Shown: piece after piece, positions 12,761-25,293 of the stretch | Layout of the letters: each line of letters opens with the position of its first letter | How positions within the stretch are numbered: position 1 is the first letter of the stretch | Origin: Lithospermum erythrorhizon | Lineage: Eukaryota > Streptophyta > Magnoliopsida > Boraginales > Boraginaceae | Direction of reading: 5' to 3' | Assembly (NCBI GenBank): GCA_019722365.1 | Contig: JADFUC010000983.1 | Location: 186,001-250,000 of the forward strand | Length of the DNA: 64,000 bases | The notes under the pieces: generated by a model | Told to the model about the DNA's origin: nothing | Databases searched by the model: none | What the model saw: the letters and a program-made list of their open reading frames with translations, nothing else | Translations under genes and position numbers: made by a program

Positions 12761-15700
12761 GCTATGAAAATTTATCTGATATAATGTAAAAGCGACAATA
12801 TGCACGCCCCAAGTTACATTTAAACCGACTTTGTTCGATTAAAATTTAGTAAAAAGGAAGTTTATACGATTTCCTTTAGCGAGAGTCTTCTTGACTTGTT
12901 CGTGATCACCATCATTTTGCTGGATCTAGACCTGTTAATAAAGAGTGTTATAAAACGCACCACCCTATCAAACCCCACCAAGCGAGTAGTATTGCTTTAA
13001 TAAGATTATCCTCGTCACAGGACACCTCTGCACGCTACGCCCTAACGCTGAAAGGACAAGTACGATCGGGTACATTTATTGTATGGCCAATTGTTGGTAG
13101 GTAAATATATAAAATGATTATAATCAATGTATGGTTAGTCGTTTTTAAACTAAATAAAGGAAAGCGTTTTCGCGCTTTCAATATTAAATGCTGTAAGGAT
13201 AAATCGTGTCGAGTTTGTTACTCCATGGATCAAAGGAAGACATCTTATCCTCAAGAAGGTGACTCGACCTCATGCTGCTTTCTTCTTTGTAAGGCCATGC
13301 CCAAAGAGATGATTCATTCGTCAAGTCATCAACTGAATGCCAAAATAAATCATGTTTCTTTCAATAACGCCAAAGAGATCATACCTAGCTTGGTTAGTGC
13401 TTCTACTATATGCTTCTTGCTAAGGTAATAATAATAATATATTCTCGGTTTGCTGCTTTCACATATCCATTTAAAATATGTATTTACTTTAATATATTCT
13501 CTCATCAAGATTTGTGTGATGTGTATTTGAATACTGAGGCTAAATAAAAGCAACACAAATATGCATGGGCTGAAGAGTGCTCTTCTTTGCCCTCCATGGT
13601 ACTTTGAGCGTGACTCATTTGTGGATATATTACAAAAGCAATGTATGATAAGATCATCTCACACATACCATATAATATCGTTAAGATATAATATTTTCGT
13701 GATAAATGAGCTAATGATAGTTCCATGTTAGTATAAATGTTTCCGATACTAATTAAGATTATGTCAAGAATGTAGATCATTAAAGGCCAAGTTACCAACA
13801 ACAATAAGAATGAATATATATTATATGGATCCGCTCGGCACATCACACCCATAAAGATGGGGAAATGATTTGGTGCATAAAATCAATGTGTATTCATCCT
13901 GATTATTAACAATAATATACATTACCTTATTTTATTACTTCTCCTTATAAATTTGTTTATTTTAGTTATATCACCATTTCCAGCTACTAAGAATCAAAGT
14001 AGTTCAAGTCGAAGTTAGTTTTGAGCCAGAACTTATCAAGTTGGCTGGAGGTATTTAACTTTTTCTGAGTTAAATAATTATTTGAATAGTATTACATGCA
14101 AATTATAACTTATTTTGAATGATTCTTATCTAGTGCCTAAAGCAAAGATCCTCATTAGAGCCTATCGCTGGATTCTATGTCTGCTTGTTTATGGAGGACA
14201 TTTTTGTGAATCCTAAATCACCAATTTTTTAGTTGTAAGTCATTTTTAAACAGGACGTTGATAACAATCAAGTGAAGGCGAAGTATAATTTGTTCTTTAA
14301 TTTTCAGTATTATCAAAGTACGGGTGATAGTTTCGCGGATGGATATACTACCTATTCAGTATGATGGTGTGGCTATCTATACAACAGATACTTCAAGACC
14401 ATTATAGAGGATGAAGATTTCACTGATGTGTCTGCAGGTATAGCTAATCGGAGTATTTGTGGTCTAAATTATTTAGTTTGCTGATATTATACATGTTCGT
14501 TTAGCTATATTTTTAACTTGATATATGTTGGGATAAATGGTACGTTTAGTTATACTCTTGATTTGATGTATGCTGGAATAAAATATAATGTTTATTCAGA
14601 TGGAACAAATTTATATTCTCGCAAGAGCAATGAGTCGTGTAGTAGTATAGTGCTCAAGTAAGGGCTTCGAACCACCAGAGGAACGAGGTTACTAAATTAA
14701 TTGTAATTGTTGAGAGGAAGATGATTGAATTAATATCAAGCATAATAAAACTTAAACTAGCACTGAAAATAAAAGTAAATAAACTTTATAGGTTAAAGAC
14801 TACCAGGGGTATTGATTTCGTTCTATCAATGACATTCTCACCAAAATTAATGGGAACATCAGCACCAGGGTCCTGATTTCTCTCTATTAGCTCTGATATA
14901 CCGTGTATGGTACACGGTTCCCTAAATTAATTAAACCTCTGTTCGTAGGCGAATTAATTAAATTAAAGATCTGAAGCACAAGGAAACCTAATAGAACCGA
15001 TTAATATGTTGCACACTTCCGTATAACAACGAACTAATTAATTAATCAAAAGAGCTAATTTATGATGTTCATACGGTGCGTGACTTATCATAAATCTCAG
15101 GGATTCGCATATAAAAGAACTGGCCAGATTCTAAAACACTTGAATCAAAATACGTTCAATGATTAATACTAGTGCATATATAATAACTCCAAAATCAGGG
15201 TAGAGAAATACATTGTTAAGACTACATCATAACCCCAGCATGAAAATAGCACTGAAATAAATAACAGATAATATTATCACGATAAATTAACTGTAGCATT
15301 TAATAAAGATCGAAAATACTATCAATTGTCTTCAACGAATCGATCAGAAAAGAGAGTAAGTTCCAAGCTGCTGCCTCGCGTTCCTCTGCTGCCGCGTCGC
15401 TTGAAAAACAACAATAAGAATACTGCTGTCGTTTTTATTATATAATAATTGGTGTTAACTCCCAGATTTGCCCTCACTTTCGTGATAAATCTGTGACTTT
15501 TCCATTCTGATCGGACTTTTTTGTAAATTCTTCCGAAAATTACATGACTTAGCCCGCCAATTTTTTTTTAGCATTTTCCTGCCTAAATTAGCATATCTTC
15601 AAATAATAATAAAATACCGAAATCATGATAATATATAATATTTGTCAATTAAACAACTATTAACAACTAAATTATGGGTAATAAATACCCAAAAATGATT

Positions 15701-16068
15701 TAAACCATGACAATATCAACTAATCATTTAGCTAAGCATTTGATTTTATGTATGTCGAGATAGTTTTGATCGATATTTAATCTTGAATGAAATGTATGTT
15801 TTGTGACATTAATTAAATAGTAATTTTTAGGTATAAATCAATATGGGGTGAAGAAGCAAAAAGCATGCAAAAAAGACAATGATTTGGATCACAATAAATA
15901 GCGATGTCTAAGTATTAACTTAGACGGCGCTCAACAAGACGCTCTGCTGATCGCCATCTAAGTGCATCAGACGGCACTCGCTAAGTGTTTTAACTTAGAC
16001 ACGATGCACTTTTACTTTTAGCATCTAAGTGATTTTTGGAGCGACGCCTAAGTTTGTTTCTCGTAGTG

Positions 16069-19000
16069 TTTAATGTGCCAAATCTTTGCAAAGAAAACAA
16101 CCATAGTTCCTCTCTTGAAATTTAACTATTTGCCATTTCTCACCGAGAATCCAATTACTAAAGGCAGTATGGTCACAATAAAAAAGCTTATCCATCATCA
16201 ATCGTACTAAAGCGAGCATTAGCTCCCATGTTCTTTATCTGTGTCGAAACATAGAAACAGATCCTGCTGTGATTTGTTTTAAACATAATTACTTAAAATA
16301 GAAGTACTAAAAGGTCGTATAAAAAATGACATTGCAAGTATTATTGTAATAAAGAGCGATAAGTACTCTACGTATATATAGATATATAAGTACATAAACA
16401 CTCATATCAAGCTTCCAAAACCAAAAAGACCATCAATATAATTACACACTAACTCATTAGTAAACACCTAAAAAAGAATATGCAAATGTGACTTACTAAC
16501 CTAGTTTCGAAAAGCGAACCTCACAGATGAAAAACATCAATAGTTTGTATACACTTTCAAGAATCCTCAGACCGATTTAAAAACATAATTACTTAAAAAT
16601 AAACTAGTTTAGTATACTCTTAGCTAACATCTAGATATTTGAGGCGATACGAGTACACATGTACTATTCAAAACTATTACATCTCACAAAGGAAGCAACA
16701 AAAGTAGTCATCATCACTAACTTACAAGCACTTACATATAAACTATTAACAAATGAGTAAAGTTAACTTCAAATAATAAAACTCAAAAGCAATATCGATC
16801 AACTTTACAACTATAAGAGGAAGCAACAAAAAACATCATCAAAATTTAACTTACAAACACTTACTTACATATAAAATTATTAACAAATCGTAAAAGGTAA
16901 AAAAATACTAAAATTCACAAGCAATATTGATCAACTCACCATCATTAGATGAATTAGGAAGACGTATATTCGTCAAATAACAAATAGCGTAACAAATAAT
17001 CAATGATTCTATATCAAAATGAAATCAATGTTTTTCTACAACGAAAGCATCAATTTAATCAATTAATCAAAAATAAATGAAATATTCAACGCTAACTAAT
17101 TTGAATTAATACTAGAGGCATCTAGCCCAATAGTATATGTCTGCATCTTTCATTTAAATATGAACCCAGGTCTAAATCATCTAAGAGGATAATATAATTG
17201 CTCAATTTGTAGTACATTTTCCACAAAAAAATTCATCGCTAATTTAACAAAAAACTAATTGAATTTGTCGCAAATCCATAAGAATTTTTAACATTGAAAA
17301 TGAAATTAAAATTGCAACGAAAAATGAAATTGTGAACGAAATTGAATTTTGCAATAGAATTGAAATTCTACAGGCGGTGAAGAAGAAATTGATCAGAATT
17401 TTGGTAGGAAATTCAAATTTGAAAGACATTAATTAAGGTGATATATTAAAACGTTGAACCGTGATTCAATCATGACCGTTAACGGACAACGGCTTGTTGA
17501 ATGGAGTGGTCGTTAATGGACACCCTATTAATAATGGGCTAGTTTCTTAATGGACTACTAGTTTAAGCATCTTAAGCATGGATGGATTTAAGCAATTAGA
17601 TCACTTGCCGCTAGGGTGATAGGAATCGGTGATGCGACCGAAGTGACGCATGTATCCTATAATATGAATAGCTAAATGGATAAATATTAAACGTGGATCA
17701 TCCAATGCAGCAGTTATTAGTAAATATATTTAATGTATGGTCTTATCCGACTACAAGGCCGATCACCGGTCTTTCTTTATCCGAACTTTAACTAAAACTA
17801 ATGTATTAATGATTATGACGTTTACATAAATATGAAAGATCATGAGTTCTGGTTTAGAAGAAAAGTATATGAAGGTTCAAAAGTTTAAATACACATAAAA
17901 TATCTAAGTTGAACTCAATCTAACTGGTGAAATTAGCCACCTAATCATCAACTCCAGTTCAGATTGAAAAGCACGCACAAGTAATATTTTAAAGAAAGGT
18001 TCATTCTTTTACCTCTCATACCCTTTTGTTTGTAAGTTTATTGCTCGAAGAAAGTTTCCAATTAGGAACAAAATGAATACCCCATACTACTCCTATGTGT
18101 TTTGACCATTTTAGTTTATTAATCCCTCCTATTTCTTTAGTCCATCAAGTCTTTCAAATAAATAGAAATTTTTATTTGTTATCTTATTAAATATAAATAT
18201 TATTGACTTGTTCTTTAAAAAAAATTTCTATATAACATAAATTAAACATTAATTATTGACTCAAAATTTGCACCGAAACTCGAAACCTATTCAATTGCTA
18301 AAATTAAACTCTCCGAGAATTACTTGAATAAGTAACCTAGTATCATATATCCTGCTTTGCCTCATTCCTCAAATAAATCCTCATATATATGATGTTCACA
18401 TTAAATTTTCATAACCGTCTCCGACAAAATAAGTGTTGAAATGGAAGAAATTTGGCTTAATTTCATATACCTCAACTTAAGTATCTTTCAAATACCAAAC
18501 TCATTTAGCCCACCGGTATCCGGGTAAAGCTTCTATTCAAAAGGCTTTGCTTCGATTCCTCTTCGAAGATTAATTTCCTGTAGGAAACAACCACTCAAGT
18601 GGTTTCAATACGTGAAGCTGTGCAATATCTGTCAAGCCAAGCATTGCTATTACTTAACAAACTTCAAAGAAAAGATGTTGCTTACTGAATTCTAGCCTCC
18701 AATAGTTTAGAATCTACTTGTCAATGACATCAGATGATTTTAATTCCATCAGCTTAGTAAAAACATTCTTCAAAATGTGGGACCAAACATTCCAACTTTT
18801 CAAGTTACCCCTTTAACTAACCGAACTTTTCAAATTGCCTCCTAAATTATATCAACGTTTAATCGCGGGAGGGAGGGGTATAGGACGATGTCAATGGTGG
18901 GTTGGGAAGATGATGGGGAGGGGTTGATTTATCTTTTTATTTTTATTTTTTTGATTTGTGAATTGACACATTTACCCTCCATTTATGTTATCAAATTTGT

Positions 19001-19560
19001 TTCATTTCAATTTTAATGTCAGAAAATAAAATCTTAGGGGAATGAAATACAAGGATAATTCAGTATGTAATTGAAATGTTATAGTTTAGAATTTGAAAAA
19101 TTTGACTAGTTCAAAAATAACTTAAAAAATTAAAAATCTTAGTCAATCATTCGAAAAAATACGTAAAATCAAGGAAGCTAATAAGAATTTAATCCAATAA
19201 ATTTCCATAGTTCCCATTTGATATGCATGAAATCTATTGGTCCTGATTTGTCGAATGCGTTATTGGCATACAATGCAAATTTTTTTTTACACGTAGTCGA
19301 AGTTTTATAAAGATAACTACCTCTTATATTTTTTAACATAATATATATTTACGAAAATAAAGAATCATGATCAATAATTTTATTATTCATAATTAATTAA
19401 AATAAAAATACAAATATTTCAAATATACTAAAATTTGATGAAAGGTAAAATATAAAGGGCGATTTGATCACAAATATTCCTCTCAAGCTTACAATACATA
19501 TAAATATTTATTACAACTGCCTATAGAAGTTACCTTTGCCAAATCCCAAATTAATTGTCC
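16069..19560. other. Intergenic DNA between the CACTA element and CGS
   Basis: AT-rich. The part at 16660-16960 has two diverged ~160-bp direct copies (containing caagcacttacatataaa-like and gaagcaacaaaa-like motifs). A tRNA-derived SINE-like trace may occur at 18510-18565 (cggtatccgggtaaagc, then cgattcctc). A G-rich tract lies at 18866-18926. No gene is visible. Confidence 0.4.
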
Positions 19561-19571
19561 ACTTTCCCCTC

Positions 19572-19578
19572 TATAAAA
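19572..19578 (+). promoter_or_regulatory. CGS1: Putative TATA box of CGS
   Basis: TATAAAA lies 54 bp upstream of the chosen ATG in a C-rich context. With a start site about 30 bp downstream, the 5' leader would be short, around 30 nt. This is inferred from sequence only. Confidence 0.45.
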
Positions 19579-19631
19579 CCCCCAAATCCAACAAATCCCA
19601 GATTCCATTCCATCATCATCAAACCCTAATA

Positions 19632-22600
19632 ATGGCCATTTCCACCTCAAGCCTCCTCCCTCTCCCCTCCCCCTCCCCCTTCATTTGCCGCTCCGATCCC
19701 GACTTCTCCTCCCCTGATTTCCCCTCCTCTGCCTCCTTCTGCGGCAAGTCTACGGCGGCGAAGAAGGTGGGTGGTGGTGGTTATGGGTTGTCGTCGTTGA
19801 TTCTTCGGTTTCCGCCGAATTTCGTGAGGCAGCTGAGTAATAAGGCGAGGAGGAATTGTGGGAATATTGGTGTGGCGCAGGTGGTGGCGGCGTCGTGGTC
19901 GGATGAGGATGGTGGTGTGGGGTTTGGGACCTCAGCTGCCGCGGCTGCTGCTAAGGCTGTCGATGCGGTGGAGGAGGTGGGGGGTGGTGGATGGGTGTAG
20001 AAAAAGTTAGTGGATTTGGTGATAAAGATTGGGTCTTTTCTTGGGCATGATGGGAGTATTGCGATTCATGCTGGTAAGGGTTTATAGAGATCGTTTATTA
20101 TGATCGTTTTAATACTCGTTAAAGTTGGCTTATTTATTAAAATACTCCTTTCATCCCACAAAAATTATCCACTTTTTTTATAGCAACTTTTAAATTTTGA
20201 CCTTAAATATATTATATATTTGTTTGTTTTTTATAATATTTTATAAAAAACATAGCAATCGAAAAAGTTTTTTATAAAATATTATACAAGTTTGATATGT
20301 ATTTTTCATTAATTATTCCATATTATACAATACAAACAAAAAGTCAAGTTTCTTTGTGGGATGGAGGGAGTACATATTTAAATGCGATGACGATACTCTA
20401 CCTCCCAGATACTCTACCTCCCATTGTGCCACATGCTATAAACAATTATACAACATGTATTGGTGGTTACATTATAACTATCATGATTTTTTTTTTTAAC
20501 AATCGGCCCTTGCTCCATCCTGGACCTCATCATTATCCGGTGGCCACTCGTCTAACCTAGTGTGGACTAACTTAGTGGTTTAACTATCATGATATTCATA
20601 ATACATGAAGTACAATTAATTAAAGAAAGCAACTACGATAGGATTAAGATACTATAGGAGACATAGATCTTATCTGTTGAAATTGGTCAAATAGCAGAAG
20701 TTGTGTATAATGAAAAAGGAGTGAAATTCATGGGATGGAGGATGTATTTGGGAAAAAATGGATCAAAATATAGTATTTTCAATAAGTTACACTTTGTATT
20801 GGATAATGAAAAAAAAGTGAAATTCATAGGATGGAGGATGTATTTGGTAAAAATGTATCAAAAGATAGTATTTCAACAAAATATAATTTGTACTCACCTA
20901 TCTCAAAATATATGATCATTCTTGTGAAAATATTTTTTCAAGCAATAGTTGATTTGCATTTTTATATTTTTATAATCTTAATGTAGTTTTTTACATTTTC
21001 AATATAGCTTCTTACAATCCCACTATACCTTAACAAAATACTTTTTATCTAAACAATCAATGGAGGGAATATTGGACATCGCTTTTATGTTATTATTTGT
21101 TGATTTTTTTTTATACATGGTAAATGGTTTCAATGGATGTGTGTGATTTGTGTGAACTATTCTTGCTACTTTGTTGATAGCATATGCATTCTTTGAAAGT
21201 TACTCCCTCGGTACTTGAAAATTTGCCTAGTTTTGAATTTGAATAGTAGACTTTTCTAAATTTTGCACGCAACTGTTTTTGTATCTAAAGATACATGTTT
21301 TACTATTAACATGATAAATTTGATTTAAATCTAAGTTATGTGTGTCAATTGAGATAAAAGTTTGTTAATTTTTACCATTGAAAATAAACTAGACAATGGG
21401 ATGAAGGTAGTATTAAATAAATATTTTGAGAAGCTTGATTCACCATGTTGGCAAAGACACTAAGGCATTGGAGAACATCGAATGGTCTAGTGGTTAGGAG
21501 GCCTTCCAGTGACTTAGAGGTCATGGTTCGATTGTCTTCTTTAATATGTTAAGGTTCCCTGGGGTTTGACCCTAAAACCAATTAACAATAGGGGGAGTAA
21601 CCCACGAGGCCATAACCATATAAACCAACTTGTATGCTTTGACTTTACTAATACAATGTACTCTATATTGTTGAATGGGCACTTTCCACTTTTGTTTTTA
21701 TAGAATCTTTTGTTTTTCAGATAAAGCTCCTAGAAATATTCATTGGTAATAAGATGTGTTTAATCATAATGATATTCCATTGTGAGCAGGGGAAAGAGTG
21801 GGCAGAGCAATTGATTCAGATGCAATAACTACACCAGTGTTTAACACATCTGCTTATTTCTTTAAAAAGACTTCTGACCTTATTGATTTCAAGGTAATTG
21901 ATTGTATTGCCAATTGGATGACAGATTTTTTGTAATTTTTACCTGTTTGTGCTAGATTTTATGTCATTGTTTCTTGTTTATAAACTAAAGGAAATTAGTT
22001 TCTGATTAACATTTATTCAAGAACAAAATCGTACTATTCTGATTTGTGTGTGAGGAGTGTAGTGTTAATGGTGTTTCAGATTTTCGATATACCTTACTAG
22101 ATGTAAGTTGTAGGCTCTTGCTTGCAGTGTTTTAGTCATTCCCTTGTGTGTGTTACTTTCTGCAGGAGAAACGTCGTTCCAGTTTTGAGTACGGGCGCTA
22201 TGGGAATTATACTACTTTAGCCGCAGAGGCTAAAATAAGGTAAGTCTATAAATATCAAACTTTTCTCTAGTGTTTTCATGCAGTTAACGTAACCAGTGAT
22301 TTATTTCTCGATACAACAGTGCACTTGAGGGTGCTGAATCAACGATATTGATGGCATCTGGGATGTGTGCTAGTACTGTCTTGCTGATGTCATTAGTTCC
22401 TGCTGGTGGGCACATTGTCACAACAACTGATTGCTATAGGAGAACTCGCATGTTCATTGAGACAATGCTTCCCAAAATGGGAATCTCGGTATGCTTCTCT
22501 CACACCGATATTTATCTAGAATGGCTTTGTAACACTTTTCAATACTCGGTAGAGAAAACACTGTACATATAATGTGCAAACATTTGAATAACAGAGTCCT

Positions 22601-25115
22601 GTTATCTAAATAAAGCTGAACAGATTTGCTGACCATGAGAAAGTGGGAATGTTCTTTCACAATTTAAATATTCATCCATTTCATAGTTGTCTGACTTACT
22701 TTTAATAAAGTTTTAGGAGAATTCAACTTATTTTCATCACCCATTTGAACTAAAGTGTTCACTTTAGATCATTTCAGTAAAGTGGTCATACAAATTGGAT
22801 GGTGAATTGTATGGAACTAATTTGATTTCCATTTTCGAAAAGTGGTCATACAAATTGGGATGGAAGGATGGAGTAATGTGAAAACATCTAATCTTCAAAA
22901 CTTTATGCAAAAGTAAATGACAAACATGTTGAGGGGAAGTAAATATTCATTTGGAAGTTTATTTAATGTAAAGAGCTACTGTATTCAATTGTCAGTTTAT
23001 ATGAATGGAAAGTCAGTATTCGGCTTTTCAATGCATTACAAATTTATATTTTTACATTTTGGATTATTTCATCTTAAGTTTCTAACTTCTGCAGAATTTT
23101 GGTTTTCTTTAGATTTATCTGTGGCCTTACTTAATGTTATCGCAGGCATCAGTCATCGACCCTGCAGATGTGGAAGCTTTGAAATTGGCTCTAGATACAA
23201 ACAATGTCAGTATTGAATGTTACATGGAAGCTAGTTGTTGTAATCATACTCATTAATTATTCCTAAAATTCGAAGTCTGTGGCTAAGCAATTTTATCTGT
23301 TATACCATGTAGGTTTCACTTTTCTTCACAGAGTCTCCAACCAACCCATTCCTTAGATGTGTTGACATTGAGTTGGTCTCAAAGCTGTGCCACGCAAAAG
23401 GGGCCCTGGTTGTCATAGATGGCACATTCGCCACTCCTCTTAACCAGAAGGCCCTGGCTCTTGGGGCTGATATTGTTGTGCATTCTGCGACAAAGTATAT
23501 CGCAGGGCACAATGATGTAGGTGAATCTAATTTATAAAAGTTTGGATCTTGCATTGAATGACCATATGAGGTGTTAATTGCATCCAATAAATCCCATTTA
23601 GGTCCTTGGAGGTTGTGTAAGTGGTCCAGAGAAATTGGTTTCAGTTGTCAGAAACTTGCATCATATTCTTGGAGGCACTCTTAATCCTGTGAGTTCTAAA
23701 TATATATCGCATAGTCTTTACTTCCATATGCTCTACATTTGAGAAGGCTATATTATATTTGCACTTAGCTTCTGTGCATCCTTGGCTGTTAGTAAGGACT
23801 AAATTTCTGTATATCATCAGAATGCTGCGTATTTGATCATCCGAGGCATGAAGACTATGCATCTTCGTGTACAGCAACAAAACTCAACAGGAATGAGGAT
23901 GGCCGAGCTTTTAGAGGCGCATCCTAAGGTATTATGTCTCTATAGCCTGTCAGTTTCTACTTCTCATAACTGTTGATCACTGTATTCCAATCTCATTTCT
24001 CTATAACCTTGTGAAGCAGAGTGTTTATATAAACTCCTTCATTATATCCAACTGCTGAACAAATTACATTTGGGATCGTCCCTTCAGTCTCAGAAAGGTT
24101 TGGAGGACATTGGGCTTATAGCATTTGCTAGGTTCATAGTTAATAAGAGAGCAATGACCAGCCAAGTGTTTCTAAATCCTACAGCCTCTTCACCAATTAT
24201 CTTCATATACAGAATTGATTTGGCTATTGTCTCAAATTAACGTATATTATGCTTCTTAAACATGATGGTGCAATCTTATTTAGATCTCGATTGTGAAATC
24301 TGGCTTCATTCATGATTATACTGAACAACAATCGAGTGCCTGTTTGCTATATAAAGCATTTCTGTTTTTCAAATGTGACATTCTTAGGTCTTGTATATCG
24401 TGTATTAATTTAGGATTTATTTTTCAGATAAAACGGGTCTATTATCCAGGCTTGAAAAGTCACCCAGAACATGACCTTGCAATGAAACAAATGACTGGTT
24501 TTGGCGGTGTAGTCAGTTTTGAGGTCAGCATTCACAATATCTGTTTGGACAATCATACCATGCTAGATCATTTCGTCTAAGCTAATGATAGTAACTGTGA
24601 TCAGGTTGATGGACATTTGATGAAAACTGCAAAATTCATTGATGCACTGAAAATCGCATATATTGCCCCTTCCTTCGGAGGATGTGAGAGCATTGTTGAT
24701 CAACCTGCTATTATGTCATATTGGTATGGGTATCTTTTTCAATACATTCATCATCAGTATCACTATGTGCTTAATGTGCTAATGAATGTTCAAAATTTGA
24801 AAAATGGGGTCATCAGTGATGGAAATTTGGCACTATTCTACAACTTTGCTTTCTTTCATGTTTTTTGATATTACATCTCATTAATTTACTCACTCTGCAA
24901 ATATTCTCTTCCTACCGCCTAGTATCAGTTTATCTTTTATTGTTCCTTTTCAAACCCTTGATATACTGTTGATGCGTGCAACAAAATACAGGGATCTTAG
25001 CCAATCAGAGAGGGCAAAGTACGGTATCATGGATAACTTGGTTCGCTTCAGCTTTGGGGTTGAAGATTTTGTGGACTTGAAGGCTGATATTCTTCAAGCT
25101 TTGGACACCATATGA
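19632..25115 (+). CDS. CGS1: Cystathionine gamma-synthase, chloroplast precursor; in-frame stop in exon 1
   Basis: CGS is a PLP enzyme that joins O-phosphohomoserine and cysteine to cystathionine, the committed step to methionine in plastids. Exons are 19632-20073, 21790-21893, 22166-22239, 22320-22488, 23146-23205, 23313-23516, 23602-23688, 23821-23928, 24428-24523, 24605-24723 and 24992-25115 (1587 nt, divisible by three). The ATG opens a Ser/Pro-rich transit peptide. Residues 73-83 are the MTO1 region. The catalytic domain runs from DGSIAIHAG to the C terminus and contains [13 protein letters not shown] and the PLP lysine in [10 protein letters not shown] (23493-23495). All exons after the first are open. 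However, codon 123 (19998-20000) is TAG in the chosen frame, so the annotated frame is interrupted. It could be a nonsense allele, two compensating indels or a sequence error. Intron 1 is large (1.7 kb) and full of MITEs. Confidence 0.9.
19848..19880 (+). promoter_or_regulatory. CGS1: MTO1 nascent-peptide arrest region of CGS exon 1 (variant)
   Basis: Codons 73-83 read [11 protein letters not shown]. In Arabidopsis CGS1 the matching peptide RRNCSNIGVAQ acts in cis on the translating ribosome: with S-adenosylmethionine it stalls elongation and triggers decay of the CGS1 mRNA, giving feedback control of methionine synthesis. The downstream W-S pair at the Arabidopsis stall site is also kept here (VVAASWS, residues 84-90). 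The Ser at the fifth position is replaced by Gly (codon GGG, 19860-19862). Confidence 0.85.
19998..20000 (+). other. CGS1: In-frame TAG in CGS exon 1
   Basis: The frame that contains the MTO1 region reaches TAG at codon 123. The same frame then continues open into [14 protein letters not shown] and the catalytic domain. A plus-two frame across 19985-20030 reads [12 protein letters not shown], which also looks coding, so a +1/-1 indel pair in the G runs at 19978-19984 and 20030-20033 would remove the stop. No intron of plausible length could remove it. Confidence 0.8.
20145..20370. mobile_element. Stowaway-like MITE in CGS intron 1
   Basis: The ends ctcctttcatcccacaaa and tttgtgggatggagggag are inverted repeats flanked by TA on both sides. 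The element is 226 bp, AT-rich and non-coding, and sits about 70 bp downstream of the exon 1 donor. Confidence 0.75.
20704..20890. repeat. Two-copy ~97-bp tandem duplication in CGS intron 1
   Basis: Two direct copies begin near 20704 and 20801. They share aagtgaaattcat-like and ggatggaggatgtatttgg blocks and differ at scattered positions. The sequence resembles a rearranged MITE end. Confidence 0.7.
21203..21410. mobile_element. Stowaway-like MITE in CGS intron 1 (second)
   Basis: Ends ctccctcggtacttgaaaat and an imperfect inverse ending in gggatgaaggtag, flanked by TA on both sides. 208 bp, non-coding. The right repeat has diverged. Confidence 0.55.
21470..21650 (+). mobile_element. tRNA-derived SINE-like sequence in CGS intron 1
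   Basis: A box-like TGGTCTAGTGG (near 21482) and B box-like GGTTCGATTGT (near 21525) are spaced as in a Pol III promoter, followed by a tRNA-unrelated body. This fits a plant SINE. It is not a folding tRNA gene. The ends are approximate. Confidence 0.5.
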
Positions 25116-25270
25116 AGGCATTAGATTTGCATTGTTGAATGTTGACTGAATTTCCATCTCCTATGTCTCCAGTTAGCCTTAGTCCCTATATCGAATTACA
25201 TTGTTTGTCATTTGGTTTGGCAATGTAAGATACTTTGGTGTCCCACATATTCTTGGCTTGAGGACTAACA

Positions 25271-25293
25271 AATAAATGATCATGATGAATAAA
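25271..25293 (+). terminator. CGS1: Putative poly(A) signals of CGS
   Basis: Two AATAAA hexamers at 25271-25276 and 25288-25293 lie 156-178 bp after the stop codon, at a distance usual for a plant 3' UTR. Confidence 0.4.

Larger units (their letters stand above)
10484..16068 (+). mobile_element. CACTA (En/Spm) DNA transposon, degraded, both ends present
   Basis: The element begins with CACTACTACAAAA and ends with TTTCTCGTAGTG, the inverse of a CACTA terminus. The 3-bp flanks are tat and ttt, an imperfect target duplication. Both subterminal zones (10490-10640 and 15895-16060) carry many copies, in both orientations, of a motif like cttagacgtcgc or gcgacgtctaag, which are the expected transposase-binding arrays. 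Inside are TNP2-type relics on the plus strand: a transposase-associated domain near 11661-11890 and TNP2 fragments at 12240-12720. Stops and frameshifts make it non-autonomous. Between 14620 and 15450 lies non-coding, repeat-like DNA that may be a nested insertion. Confidence 0.85.

Noticed and set aside
13114..13428. Possible Ulp1-type protease relic inside the CACTA element
   Set aside because: The stretch EGDSTSCCFLLCKAM faintly recalls the Cys motif of Ulp1 proteases carried by some CACTA elements, but the His and Asp parts could not be found.
19975..20012. Intron that would remove the CGS stop codon
   Set aside because: The available GT and AG pairs enclose only about 35 GC-rich bases, far below a workable plant intron.
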